Shown: positions 34,441 to 46,486, counted from the stretch's first letter. The stretch: 64,000 nucleotides of DNA from Euclidia mi (GCA_944739405.2 OX123190.2:22418807-22482806); one strand, 5' to 3'. The notes: a model not told the origin generated them from the letters alone. A program made the numbers and translations.

Positions 34441-34629
34441 TAGTTAAATATCGACTCCGTGGTCCAGTGGTTAGCGTATGCGACTGCTGATCGGAGGTCC
34501 TGGGTTCGATTACCGGGTCGGGCAAAAGTGTTACTGGTTTTTCCGAATACTCCGTAGCAGCCCGGAGTCTGGTGATGTGCCCGGTAACGGCAATAGGCTA
34601 AATAAAAAAATAAAAATAGTTAAATATCG
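34441..34629 (+). repeat. tRNA-derived SINE with 13-bp target duplication
   Basis: TAGTTAAATATCG at 34441-34453 and again at 34617-34629 bounds a 163-bp insertion. The head has an A-box-like TGGTCCAGTGGTTAGCG and a B-box-like GGGTTCGATT. The body shares GCAGCCCGGAGTCTGG and GTGCCCGGTA(A)CGGCAATAGG with the longer SINEs at 42660, 46617 and 56401. The end is a short A-rich tail. The perfect duplication suggests a fairly recent insertion in intron 1. Confidence 0.9.
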
Positions 34630-36929
34630 CGAGTAAGACCTGTTTATTAACATTGTGTGATGAATACAACTCGGGAAAGTTTAAAACCGATAAGTTACAC
34701 CCTACAATACAAAATAATGGTTATAAAGCCACCCAAACTTGTAACAAACAGTCGTCCTACGCACAAAGCATTGTCCTGTGGGCATCGAATCCGCTACACT
34801 CGGCACAATGCTAAACGGCGAAGTGAAGACTTAAATTATTACGCCATTCGAGCAGTTAGTGAAAGACGGTTTCCTCACACGCGACCCGGACAATAAACCC
34901 AACGAAATACCCCGTCAGTTCTACTCTCCCTCTTGATTATAAGTAAGTCATTAATATACCTAATAATAATAACCATTTTAATCGTTAATTACATAACCTT
35001 ACATCACCAATAAATCAAGCTTACAAATTAATTAAGATTTCAGTATAACATGGAATATTTAAACGTCGATACCTTTGCGTGTTACGTAAACAAAGAAGCC
35101 CGACTAATCTCCGAAAGGCGGGCCTCTGAGTCCCTGCCTATATATAACCAAAGAGTATACAAATACTACGTAAGATATATAACCATCTTAGCCAACCCTG
35201 TTGAGTAATTGAAACTAAATTTACTTCTAGAAGGAAAGGTTTATTTAATTCATTACTTGTTGAACAACTTTTTGGACTGCTTGCGTCTAGTCGAGTTTGA
35301 GTGAGTAGTAATGATTTATGATTACAACTGATAATCAAATTATGATAAAAATAAGTAGATGAACGTCATTCACTTATATTGTGTTAGGTCAAAATTGATT
35401 ATTCCATTCGATTCTAAGCGAACGTTCGGGACAACGTCTGTCTTTATTAATCCCACTATTACTATAGAAGTGAAACTTTGTGATTATGGGTGTACATTAG
35501 TTAAAGTTGAAGCTAACTTTTATAATAGGTACCGGTCCAGCAGCTGCACCACTCCCACAAAGCTAAGTCAAACGGAGAGGCATGGCTACAAGTCAAGCTA
35601 ACAGTTGCAGTACGATTTTGATACTTATGCCTTACGTCATAAGAACGGTACAAAGGTCAAAGTGTCTAGCCTGATGAGTAACAGTATGTACCAGCACCAA
35701 CTCTCAAAGGGGAAGCAGCTGACGTGCTGGTCACAAAGAATAATATCAATGAAAATTATGCCTACAGAGCACGCCCTAAAGTTTAAATTTCTATTAAAGC
35801 TATGTTTCCGCATGGGAGCGGTGTTTTATATGTTGGTTGCGACCTTTACGAAAAATATAGTCAACGGATATTAATTATGAATGAGTGAAGAAAGAATTAA
35901 AAACCAGATATGTAAGGCAAATGTGTGTAGGCAAGTCGGTCGCGACAGATCTCGTCGGACATTCTCCGACCAAATTGGGGACGTCCTAAGAAACGGAAAC
36001 CGAAGAACCCGAAACCGGCGAGCATGTATAAAAATGGCGTTCTATTGTCTCTGCCTACCCCGACGGGGAAAAGGCGTGAGTTTATGTATATTTGTATATA
36101 TGTGGATATTAATAAAACTTTTCAGTAATATCATAAGTGATATTACTGAAAAGGTAAATAGATTTAAATAACACATAGGCTCATCTTTTGTCACGATAAT
36201 CAGAATATAGTACTTAATGCGGCAAAGTGTGAAAAAAGTGAAGGGCAATATTTAAGCAAAGGTAAGTGTACAACAATACCTACATTTCATCTAACAGTCA
36301 ATTTTTATCACAAACATGTTTGCCTTCTCACGCGCCTTTGAAAACGTAAATAACATGTAAACTTTGAACAAACAAAGAATAAACCAAAGTACAAACAATA
36401 ATGTTTTGAATGAAATTCCTTAGAAACAAGAAAATTGGCGTGTTTATTTCGTAAAACAACCATAAAAGTTTGTTTGAATTGAATTCTAGTGAATATCCAA
36501 TGTAACTTTGTAGATAATAAATACATTAGAATCGATAATATTCTGACACAATTCACACACGTTCATCTGAACCCAAATTTGTTAGAGTTTCTATAGTAAT
36601 CAAATGCGAGTAAGTATTATTGAAAAAAATCATAGACATTTTTTAAACATATATAAAATAATGACAAATGACACCGCAAAACAGCACAAATCAAGAAGCC
36701 CATTGCATTCATATATATCTATATCTCTGGCTGCAGTCAAAGACACCAATCATTAGACTAAAGGAGCGGTAAAAAATTGTGCGAATTTAAGCTGTATAGG
36801 AACGCACATTTTATAGCGATGCAACACACGGACATTTATAAAAGAGGCTCTATGGATTTTACTTATCACCACCTACTCAAATAGTCTTCAAAGGACCCTT
36901 TCTAATGACACAAACCATCTATTAAAAGT
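34630..36929. other. intron 1 spacer with SINE relics
   Basis: 34745-34815 carries a decayed tRNA-like head (GTGGGCATCGAATCCGCTAC, inverted sense). 36040-36090 carries the SINE tail CTGCCTACCCCGACGGGGAA. Frames of 80-96 codons at 35359-35601, 35605-35874 and 35881-36171 have no domain and no splice support. I treat them as chance. Confidence 0.4.
36118..36153. repeat. perfect palindrome, 16-bp arms, 4-nt loop
   Basis: CTTTTCAGTAATATCA pairs with 36138-36153 around TAAG. It lies directly after a SINE tail fragment. Confidence 0.9.
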
Positions 36930-37115
36930 ACATCTATAATTAAAAAATGAATCGCGGAATGTGTTGCTAAGCGCAAATCTCGAGAGCAGCTGAACCGATT
37001 TCGCTAATTCTTCTTTATAATATTCCTTGAAATAGGAGGACGGTTCTTACGGAGAGAAAAAAAAATATAGCATCGACTGTTAGGCGGTACAAAGTTCGCC
37101 GGGTCAGCTAGTAAG
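36930..37115 (+). repeat. dispersed retroelement tail
   Basis: GTGTTGCTAAGCGCAAATCT, AGCTGAACCGATTTCGCTAA and a final TTCGCCGGGTCAGCTAGTAA form a block typical of a widespread lepidopteran repeat tail. It has no coding content. The family is not named. Confidence 0.5.
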
Positions 37116-37394
37116 ATGATACAATTACAACAGATGATACAAACATAAACTCAAAGCTGAAATAAGATATTTATTCACTGTCACAATGTGACGCTATAAA
37201 CATGAAATAAATAACTTAGTGAATCTACATTTACATTTAGTGCCACTTTCGTAATAAAAAGGCATGGAAGCATGAGAAAGGACTGGCAATAAAACTCACT
37301 CATTCTTTCTCGTTATAATTTCGAAGGTATAATAAATTGGACATTGCGACCAAGTTGTTGGGTCACAATAACCTCAGATAATTATGCAAGGCTA

Positions 37395-37497
37395 CTACGG
37401 CAGTACTGGTCCAGTGGCGAAACCAACAGACTGTAAAGTCATTCTCTTCAAACCATGGCGCGTACCACTGACTTTCCAAAGTTATGTACATATTCAA
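37395..37497 (+). repeat. SINE fragment, left half of an interrupted copy
   Basis: ATGGCGCGTACCACTGACTT then CCAAAGTTATGTACATATTC matches the SINE body at 45275-45320. The sequence continues on the other side of the LINE at 40344 (AATTGTTCATTATTACTATT). The LINE therefore landed in an older SINE. Confidence 0.7.
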
Positions 37498-40343
37498 GAT
37501 AAGATAAGATAAGATAAGATTATACTTTATTGCACACCAGAATAAATGTTTACAGTATAGGATTAAAAACTACGAGTAATGCACAATCAGCGGCCTTATC
37601 GCTAAGTGCGATCTCTTCCAGGCAACCTTTGGACGGACAGGAATGATGTTAGCGTTTTATAAGGCGACGGTGTAGTTAATACGTAGAATTCGCAATAATA
37701 AAGATTTAAATAATATACATACATACATTTCACATATAAATACTTACACATACATAGATTAAGTATATACATGATACACAATATATATTATATATAAATA
37801 TATATACATACATATATAACAAACATGATAGATACATTGAAATACATACCTAGAACTCGAGTAAAAAGTAAACTAACATAAATAAATTTAAATACGTTAA
37901 GAATTTAAGTAGTGTTTGCATAACAATTTTTTTTAAATAGTCAATGATGTTGCTCTTCGAATTTGTAATGGCAATGCATTCCACAGACGCATTGCCTGAA
38001 CAGAAAAGGATTTATCAAAATAATTTGTGGAATGCCTTGGCATCTTTAGAGTCAGATCCTCAGACGACCTCAAAGACTTGATATGTGTGTCATGAAGGAA
38101 CTTGAAACGTTCTTTGAGATAGGAGGGAATACAAGGATTAAATAGAACATTATATAATAATGTAAGAATGTGAGTATTCCTGCGAAGACGAATTGGGAGC
38201 CACCTGAGTTTGTTGCGAAAATCTGAATCGTGATCATATTTGCGCAGACCAATTATAAATCTTATGCAAAAGTTTTGGAGACGCTCAAGTTTATCCATCT
38301 GCTCCTCTGTGGGGTCAAGATAGCTGACATCAGCATAGTCAATTATGGGGAGAAGCAAAGACTGAGCGAGCGCAATTTTAGTAGCAGTTGTAACAGTAAC
38401 CTACGCAACGAAACTGCCGATGAAAAAATCTTGCGACTGGTCTCTTGCACTTGAGATTTACTATTATGAGATTTACGATTTATTTATTTTAGACAAATAT
38501 TCATCCAAAGTGATCCCCAAGTTTTTCACCGTTTTACTGAAAAGGAGATTTTGTCCATCAAAACAGATTTGTGGCAGATCGGACCAACTGATTTTGAGAC
38601 CAGTTTAGGGCTGCCTATAATAATTAACTGTGTTTTTTTGATATTTATTATGAGTGCGTTAATAGTATTGCAATTTTCTGCCAGCTTATTCAAAGGGGCT
38701 TGCGTATAGATCTGCAAATCGTCTGTGTAAAGGTGGTAGGATGAAAGTAATTGGTTTGAGATGGTATTAATAAATATAGGGAAGAGTAGAGGAGAAAGCA
38801 CGCCACCCTGTGGCACACCGGCATTAGTGTTAGACCAAGTGGAATACAAGTCTTCGATGCGTATACGTTGCCGGCGACCGAACAGGTAACTATGAAACCA
38901 GTCAATTGCCGATGGAGATACGTTAAGAGAGCGTAGAATGCCAAGTATGATGTGGAAATCCACGGTGTTGAAAGCATTACTAAAATCAAGTAAAGACAAG
39001 ACCGTTAGATTTCCACTGTCCATACCAAGCCTAATATCATCAGTTACGTGAACTAGTGCAGTGGTCGTACTGTGGCCAGGGCGTAAACCGGACTGATATG
39101 TGTTTAGGAGACAATTTTCATGTAGGAAGGAACTGACTTGCGCGTGAACTAAGCGTTCTAGGACTTTCGACAAGAAGGGAAGTAAGGATATGGGTCGATA
39201 ATCTGAGAGGGAACAGGGCTTAGGTTTCTTGGGCAAAGGGATTATTGTTGCTTCTTTCCAATCGGATGGAAAGATGCCACGGCTAATGCAATGGTTAAAG
39301 ATGTGACATAAGACGGGAAGGATTTCGTCGAGGATGGGAAGGATAATTTTACGGCTAATACTATCACTGCCGACTGCATTAGACGTAACAGCCAGTATGT
39401 TCTTCTTAACATCACATGCGGTCAATTGCGAGAATATGAAGGGAGAATAAGCTGGACTTGGTAAAGATGAAAGATGTTGTAAGGTGGCACTTTTAATGTT
39501 TCCATCAAATTTGGACGAAGTAGTGAAATGTAAATTAAGAGAATCAAGGTTAACATTGTTTGGAATAGATTGATGCCGTGTTTTACCCACTCCCAGACTT
39601 TTAAGAAATTGCCAGATCTTAGCTGGATCACCGTTTTCAACGGAGTTATGAATATATTGGCGTTGCGCATTTCTACACACCTTGTTGCAGAGATTTCTAG
39701 TTGCTATGTACTTCTCATGGTTTGAGGGAGTAGGTCTGTACTTCAATTTAGCCTTGGCAGCAGATTTTTTGGCCATGATTTTCCTGATGTCATCTGTTAG
39801 CCAAGGTGCCGGTAGGTGCTTCAGTTTAATGGTACGGAGTGGCGCATGCACATCATATAACTTGATGAGATTGGTAGTAAGTTCATGAACTTTGCTATCG
39901 ACACACTCGGAGGTATACAGAGGGAGCCAGTCTTTATTAGAGGCATCGATGCGCAGTTTGTCAAGATCCATGCCACTAAAATTACGCTGCAGGACTATCT
40001 TGAGATTCATTTTGGGTGTGCGTATTTTATATGAAACAAAGATAAGGTCGTGGTAGGAAACCCCATCCGCTGTACATTGACCATGCTTATGGACCAGATT
40101 GGAAGAAGAGACCAGAATAATGTCGAGAAGCGAAGGAGTGCAATTGGGAAAGTGATGAGTTGCGTTTAAATTCAAAATTGACAAATTGCAAGACTCTATG
40201 GTATGCCGGAATAAAGCAGCACGTGAATCTTGTTAGAGGAGACACGTGTTTAAGTCACCCATTATAATAGTGTGGCTATATGATGGAGTAACATTTTCTA
40301 AAATTGGCTCAAAAGATGAAAAATAGTTTACACGACTTGAAGG
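37498..40343 (-). mobile_element. CR1/jockey-type LINE, 5'-truncated
   Basis: Flanked by ATATTCAA at 37490-37497 and 40344-40351. The 3' end is at the left and finishes in a five-unit (ATCTT) microsatellite (37496-37520 on this strand as AAGAT repeats). The 3' UTR is about 410 bases. The 5' end is cut within the endonuclease domain. It is inserted into a SINE inside intron 1, in the same orientation as the LRR gene. Confidence 0.85.
37933..40343 (-). pseudogene. CR1/jockey-type ORF2, degraded
   Basis: The truncated start still shows the endonuclease word IIMGDLN (about 40240-40265). A stop follows, and then a 552-codon frame from 40184 to 38526. It contains the end of the endonuclease domain (SLLDIILVSS), the linker (HLPAPWLTDDIRKIMAKKSA) and RT motifs (DWKEATIIPLPKKPKP, DYRPISLLPFLSKVLERL, LLDFSNAFNTVD, GVPQGGVLSPLLF, YTDDLQIY). 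The frame then breaks, and the C-terminal part resumes at 38358-37933 (LRKYDHDSDFRNKLRWLPIR). The catalytic aspartates are retained, but the protein is incomplete. Amino-acid pattern fits the CR1/Daphne/jockey group; exact clade uncertain. Confidence 0.85.
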
Positions 40344-40351
40344 ATATTCAA

Positions 40352-42344
40352 TTGTTCATTATTACTATTACTTGCTAAACAGTCAAGGAAAACATCTTAA
40401 AGCAAACCTACACACAGGTCTGAAAGTCTTTATGCCATTTTTGTAAGACATGTGAAGTCTGCAAACTCATACTAGGTCAGCGTGGTGTGGCCAGTGAGAC
40501 AGTTTATATACAGGATGATTTTATTCTATAGCCTTCAGCACATAAATACCAAGACAGACTAATGCAAGCCATTCAGAATAGTGACGTCAGTTTGATCACG
40601 TTAAGACTACGTACTTACTTGCTGAACGCCTGTGACTGTCACCGGCACGTTTTATATAAAACGTGGTTAAAACCAGCCACCCACAAACTTTTCCTTTTAC
40701 ACTTTGCTAGACGCATTACAAAAGGTTACGAGGTCGGTAGAGAAACTTAATAAAGGTCGCATTTATTTGTATCGTTGGAAAACGATTTTTAGAAATTCGT
40801 ACACGAAAGATGCCTACGGGACTCTATTATGAAGCTTCCATTGTCCGTTCTTCTATCAGTCTGTCAGAGCTCAGTATACCGTAACCGTAATAAGTGGTTA
40901 ATTGAAATTATAACAATGCACGGCTTTCCATTGGCACTAAAACAAGAATCAAGTTATTTATCGGCTTTAAACACTAACAAATCATAAATGTAAAATTATA
41001 ATTTTGTGATGATAAACGTAAACTTTTGTTAGGACTTGTTGATCTATATAAAAGTAGGTTAGACGTAAACTTTCGTTCGAGCTTCTTGACCTATTGAAAA
41101 GTAAGTAGGTTAGGTTAAGTTTATAGGTTAGAAAGCACCACTCAAGCAAGTAGGTATAGTAAAAACATATGTATGTGATATGTATATTCTAAGAAAATAC
41201 TTGTTTGATTCGTAGAAGCTAAATACTACACATGGTGAATGTTGTGGCTCGCTCGTAGTTGTACCATTCCTGTCGTTACGAACCAGTACTCATTCTTACC
41301 GTTGCGATTGATGAGTGAAAGTGTCTGGAGCCTGGGGTAACATATTCCCTATCGAAGAGAATTTTAAGAAAAGAATGATTGTTGGCAGAAGAGTGCGAGG
41401 ATAACTCTATCTTCGTCTCTCTTTTCCTAAGGTAAACAACAAATGATGCATTGTTGAGCCTTGTGGCATCCATATTTCCAAAGCTATCAAGCTTTTTATT
41501 AGCGTACCTATAGCTTCAATATTGTCGACTATGTTACGTCAAATTCCTGTAAACTCGTACTCATCTTTACAGCTGACATATCAGTACACCATGAAACTAA
41601 TTAGGCGGCTTTATATCAGTCAACGCTTGACATGATATTAATGACATACGAAAAAAACTGGGCGACGATAACACTGCTTTAATTAGTCTGAGTGCGACGT
41701 GACTCAAAATTAATGAGTTTGCGGTGTAAGGTATCACCTAAATCGGTAATAACTCAAATGTTACCGTGGAAAAGCACCAAGGTTCCGCATAATCGCGTCA
41801 ATATAGTCTAATTCACATAATTATTCAATGTTGGGCGCCAGAAAATAAAACGGCAGAATTTTCAGGCAAACCGTTTCCTTTGTTTTGTTACACCAAAAAA
41901 AGGAGTTTTTATTTTTTCTAAGACTGTTAAGAGGTGGGTCGCAATATTGGATTTTTTGTTTGATGGGTCGGAGCTCATAGAACTTTGGGAACCACGGCTT
42001 TAGAGTGTCTATTGATATATCGCAATTGGTAAGAGTAACTTACTTGGCCGATAATCATTAGTATTAATATATTTAAAAGCGAGAAACTAGATTCCGGCCG
42101 CGGTGCCGTTCGTGTGGGTTTGGGCTATTGCGGCAAAGGCTAACTTATGTGTTATTCTAAGTATAAGCTTTAATACTCAATAGGTTGATCACAATCTGAT
42201 CACTAGTTTATGCGTGAAATAGTAACAAATGTTTATTCATCCTCATAAACTTTCGTGATTATAATATCTAGTTGTAGGATAAAAATCAGTACGTCAGTTA
42301 AGTACAGGACATTATAAAAGTGCTAACTTTTGGGGTGGGTGTGG
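40352..42344. other. intron 1 spacer
   Basis: 40352-40385 is the right half of the SINE split by the LINE. 41900-42000 (GGTGGGTCGCAATATTGGAT ... GGAACCACGGCTTTAG) looks like a hAT-type fragment, but it is too short to classify. I see no exon or complete element. Confidence 0.35.
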
Positions 42345-42381
42345 TGATCTTTTCTAATGCACCCTGCATTAGAAAAGATCA
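42345..42381. repeat. perfect palindrome, 17-bp arms, 3-nt loop
   Basis: Arms 42345-42361 and 42365-42381 around CCC. Confidence 0.92.
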
Positions 42382-42648
42382 TTGGCCTGTTCTGAAACGT
42401 TGTAGGCCGGATAGTGACGTACAAGGTACGAGGTAATCAAAGTTCGCGAGCAAATTAAGTATTTTAATTTCGTAAAATGTGAAGGTAGGTTTTAAAACAG
42501 TCAAGAAGGAGCTGAGGTTTCGAAGACTTATAATTTGTCCCTTACACTGATCCAGCCTGGCATATACAGTTATATACATTGCTAACTGTAGCCCTACGCA
42601 TCTATGTCGACTTGATTGTAAATAACAAAAAACAACTTTTAAACTTTA

Positions 42649-42987
42649 GTAATATTTATACATACATACATATTGTCACGCCTTTTATCCCCGAAGGGGT
42701 AGGCAGAGGTGTATTTCTACACCCACTTTTCGCCAGATATACTTTAGTCCCACGTAATAAGGGGCGAGCCTATTGCCGTACCGGGCACATTTCCAGACTC
42801 CGTGCTGCTACTGAGAATTTCGTGACAGAAAAACCCAATAACACTGCCCGACCCAGGAATCGAACCCGAGACCTCCCGATTCCACGCGCACATTTATGTC
42901 GCGAGACCAACGAGGCAGTCGTATAGGGTTTGATTTCGAGTTTTCCGTCTCTACGCAAAGATGGTATTTGCATCGTGTAATATTTAT
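42649..42987 (-). repeat. SINE, 5'-truncated dimeric form, with target duplication
   Basis: GTAATATTTAT at 42649-42659 and 42977-42987 bounds a 317-bp insertion in reverse orientation. Read on the minus strand it carries about 70 bases of an upstream module, then the tRNA-like head (GACTGCCTCGTTGGTCTCG; B box GGTTCGATTCC), the body, the tail CTACCCCTTCGGGGATAAAA and (CATA)n. Confidence 0.88.
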
Positions 42988-43016
42988 GTAATAGGTTAAA
43001 AACTGCGTGATTATTT

Positions 43017-43080
43017 GAAAATATAAGTAAAATAATCTATATTTTCTGAGGAAAATATAGATTATTTTACTTATATTTTC
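43017..43080. repeat. perfect palindrome, 30-bp arms, 4-nt loop
   Basis: Arms 43017-43046 and 43051-43080 match without a mismatch around TGAG. It lies 89 bases from the donor of exon 1. Confidence 0.95.
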
Positions 43081-43169
43081 GTTTCGGCTCGGTTTTCACC
43101 AGCCAGCCGTGATCACAAGACGACTAATAATATGTTCTAGATTAACTTTTAAACTTAATTTGAACTTAC

Positions 43170-43399
43170 TTGATCCCTCTAATCCAATAAGCACTGAAGC
43201 CATCTTTACAGATGAGTCGGTACTGCGACTGGCTGCACTGTGCTTTCACCACGTATTCTCCCAGGGCACAAGGTCTGCTCACTGCGGCATCTGACACGTT
43301 TCTGCTCCGGATTTGCAGACCAGGAGTCACTAACGCCACCAGGTTGAACAAAATGATGATTTGCGGTACCACTGCAAAAGACAAAGTTTGTTTAGACAT
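43170..43399 (-). CDS. exon 1 (signal peptide) of LRR protein gene
   Basis: Read on the minus strand from ATG at 43399, this is 76 codons plus two bases, ending at a consensus donor GTAAGT left of 43170. The N terminus has a hydrophobic core (QIIILFNLVALV) followed by small residues, as in a signal peptide. An extracellular-looking segment follows with cysteines at residues 44, 55 and 64 and an NVS sequon at 34. The last complete residues are YWIRGI. The open codon AA is completed by the first base of exon 2, giving lysine, and the frame continues cleanly. A candidate acceptor (TTGTCTTTTGCAG) lies inside the ORF, ending right of 43371. The exon could therefore begin there, with the start codon split across a further upstream exon. 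The signal peptide survives in both readings. The protein family is not identified. Confidence 0.8.
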
Positions 43400-44327
43400 C
43401 GAAATTAAACTCTGTAAGCTAAAAATTCTGAATAATCTCGTAAGGCTAGAAGCGGATCCTTGGCTCCAGGCTCAAGGCAAAGATACAACAGGGGCAACAC
43501 GACGATAATGATAAAGATGATGATCAGTAGCGGCTTTAGACGGCGACTGGGGCGGTCGTCCGGGGCGCCGAGTTCCAGGGGCGCCGCAGGTGCCCCTGGC
43601 TCTTGTCAAGTTTCGAGGAGGGATTTAAAGAAACACTAAATGAGTTAGATTATATTGGGCCCAAAAATAAATGTTTGCTGCAGCAAATATATTTAAAACT
43701 ATGAATTAGTAGATAGAGATACGTGTCATAGGGAGTTACTTAACATTGACCACACACAACGCTTATTAAAAATAATCGCAACAGGCGCGAGGTTGATCAT
43801 ATAATAAAGGAATTGGATTGATAATAAAAAAATTAAACAATTCATCTCCTTGGCAAACAGGTATGTTTTGACTGGTCTGTTGGCTTACTACGGAATTCAA
43901 TATTCGATCTATAGATAGATCTGTAGATTTTAGATTCGTTTTTGACATAACAACACAAAATCTGTCGAACACTAATCTCGAATCTCAATATCCATGTATA
44001 GATCGAATATTGAAAATGGCCGTCAGTGGTTAGTGCCTTCGGCTGCTGACCTCCCTAGGTAGTCTTATCTCCTCATCACTATAACACTACATTTGTTGTT
44101 ATTGTCACTTTCTTTAGTTTGGGATTTGGAATCTCGCTCAAGAAATAAGTTTTTGTCATGAACACATAGGGCTACGATGAATTAACTTATACTAAATAAG
44201 TACTTCGAAAATGCAGTCCAAAACTGAATTGAAAAGGTTACCTAACCAAGACTCTTCACCAGCAACTTGCTGAGTTTACACCACAACTGAGTAAATACTG
44301 TTAAGCAATTAAATTGACCGACTTCTC
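43400..44327. other. region upstream of the LRR gene
   Basis: Would hold the promoter or a 5' UTR exon, but I see no core promoter motif I would defend. 43535-43615 is a GC-rich patch (GGGGCGCCGAGTTCCAGGGG) resembling the end of a DNA transposon. The rest is AT-rich. Confidence 0.35.
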
Positions 44328-44640
44328 AATAACTGCATTCGATTCATGCACAATCTTCGTAAGTATGATCATGTATCTACTTTTCGTTCCGATCTTAAAT
44401 GGCTACCCATTCGTCAGCGCCGTAGTTTGCGTGCTCTCACAACTCTCTACTCTATTCTTACTTCCCCTTCTCCTCCTTCTTATCTGACAACATACTTCCA
44501 ATACTTATGTTCCAAGTATGAGAGGAACCTTCGTTCCTCTCATAATTTACTTCTTCTAATAATGCACCTACCTCATCTATCTCTGCACCACCAAAAGGTT
44601 GACTGGCAGAAAATGCCACTAGGCATTAAGAGGCCGTTCC
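44328..44640 (+). pseudogene. CR1/jockey-type LINE C-terminal fragment
   Basis: The plus frame reads LNNCIRFMHNLRKYDH, then FRSDLKWLPIRQRRSLRALT. It is clearly related to the C-terminal region of the LINE at 37933-38358 (LRKYDHDSDFRNKLRWLPIR). Only about 100 codons remain. Confidence 0.75.
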
Positions 44641-45214
44641 AAAATTCACGGACTGCGTGAATAGGTATTTTACGCCAAGCGCGCGGGCAACGCGATCGAG
44701 GTGTCAATGTGTGCGTCTGTGTAGCCCAACAAAATCTACCTTGCAGTGAACTCGCGGAGACAAAACAAATTGATACTTTGACCAATAAAATGTATGATCG
44801 TAATACAGAATTATTTTGGATAACGTATTTTGATGTTTAAATGTAATAATTCCAGGTAGATTCCATTGTTGCTGTTAAAAAACATCCGACTTCAAACAGT
44901 CGTAGAAACATGCAAAATCTCATTTACTTAGATTACAATAAATACTAATTCTAGTCATTCTGTTATAAAATCCAAAATACTGAACTGATTTCGGAAAACT
45001 TTCTATGGGACGTAATATATATAATATAATCTGGAAGTAATATCATTATAGCCCATCCTATATAAATAAAAATAAATCCAAATTGGTCCATAAATGATGC
45101 ATTAGTTAGGTAACAAACATTAAAAAATATGAAAAAATAATACAGCCGAATTGTGAACCGCCTCCGTTTTGAAGTCGGTTGAAAATATTAATACACAATA
45201 TAAATGAGATTTGA
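44641..45214. other. spacer
   Basis: GC-richer for the first 100 bases, then AT-rich. No element or exon recognised. Confidence 0.35.
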
Positions 45215-45430
45215 GGCAGCGATAGCCGAGTGGATATACCAACAGACATGCAGAGGGTATCGGGTTCGAATCCACGGCGCGCACCAATGACTTTTCGGAG
45301 TTATGTGCGTATTGAATTATTAATTATCGCTTGTCCCGTGCCTCGGAGAGCACGTTAAGCCGTCGGTCCCGGTTGTCATGAAGATCTTTGACAGTCGTTA
45401 CAGGGCGTCAGTACATAGTATAAAAATAAT
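45215..45430 (+). repeat. tRNA-derived SINE (second family)
   Basis: An A-box-like GATAGCCGAGTGGATATACC and a B-box-like CGGGTTCGAATCCACGG are followed by the body ACTTTTCGGAGTTATGTGCG, TTAATTATCGCTTGTCCCG and CAGTCGTTACAGGGCGTCAG, ending near an A-rich stretch. It is the best-preserved copy of the family also seen at 32870, 37395 and 40352. Confidence 0.8.
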
Positions 45431-46486
45431 AGTAGGATAGCTTCATACAAATCGGCCGCTGCCGGTTTGAATGTACGCGTGAATCCCCGGCGCCGTGTAC
45501 GTACGGACTTTTCATGCACACAATCTCATAAACGAGCGCGACGAGCGTGGCGAGCGCGGATTCAATTCAATTTCAAATATTTTATTGATTCTCGCTCCCA
45601 CGACTTTTCAGCAATTGAATCAATCCACTTACCCATAAAATAAGGAAAGTGCATAAACTCACATTATTCCCAAATGTTACTTTAAAGTTTAGTAATATTT
45701 GTTTTTATTTTAACCGTTACTGTCCCACTGCTGGGCTAAGGTCTCCCGCACACTTTTCCATAAATGCCGACCTTTTGCTTTATCTTGCCAGTCAGCTAGA
45801 AAAATATTAATCGTTTTTTCGACCTGCCCCTGTCAACACTTCTCTTTCCTCCAGTTCTACTTCTCCTTCAGGGTTGCATTGTTTGGTGATGTATGTCCAA
45901 TTTCGAGATGTTTCCTACAGACATATCTTACCCAATCCTACATTAACTTCGCTGCTTAGAAGCGCACTTCGCTGCTTTGACAGTTTTAGTCTTACACGTT
46001 ACACCTAATACGCTACATTACATGGCACGTTGGCAAACCATGAGCTAGGAATTTCGAGAATTGGTCTGGTTATTATTTTAATGTTAAATTGTCTGGTTTT
46101 ATAACAATGTTTAATTATACTATTTTTCTTCGTAACTTTTCCTACTAAGGCTTGAATGTTCATGGCATGTTAATTAATCAAAACTGTAGAAAATGTTGAG
46201 GTGTTCAAATTCAATGGTTAAATTTTGATCTATCCAACGCATAACGAATTGTAAACTGATGAAAATATATATAACTTGTTTAATTTTTGTAGTATACACG
46301 TTTATTTTATTATAAGAAATATACCTACTACCAATAAATATCTACCTAATTCAAGAGCATGCCGATTCCGGAACCAGTACCGGAATTCCGGAATTGACAC
46401 TCCAATATCGTAACTCAGTTCCGGAATTCAATATTCTCCGATATTACAAGCCCTAGTACTACAGTTTAGGATGTCTCCAATCTGCA
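45431..46486. other. spacer with repeat relics
   Basis: 45715-45810 contains TGTCCCACTGCTGGGCTAAG plus GTCTCCC, the inverted form of an RTE-like tail. 46360-46440 repeats the word CCGGAATTCCGGAATT in a short imperfect series. No coding content. Confidence 0.45.

Noticed and set aside
35359..36171. Three consecutive small plus-strand ORFs (80, 89 and 96 codons)
   Set aside because: No domain, no splice sites, no repeat match. They lie in the middle of intron 1 on the opposite strand to the gene.
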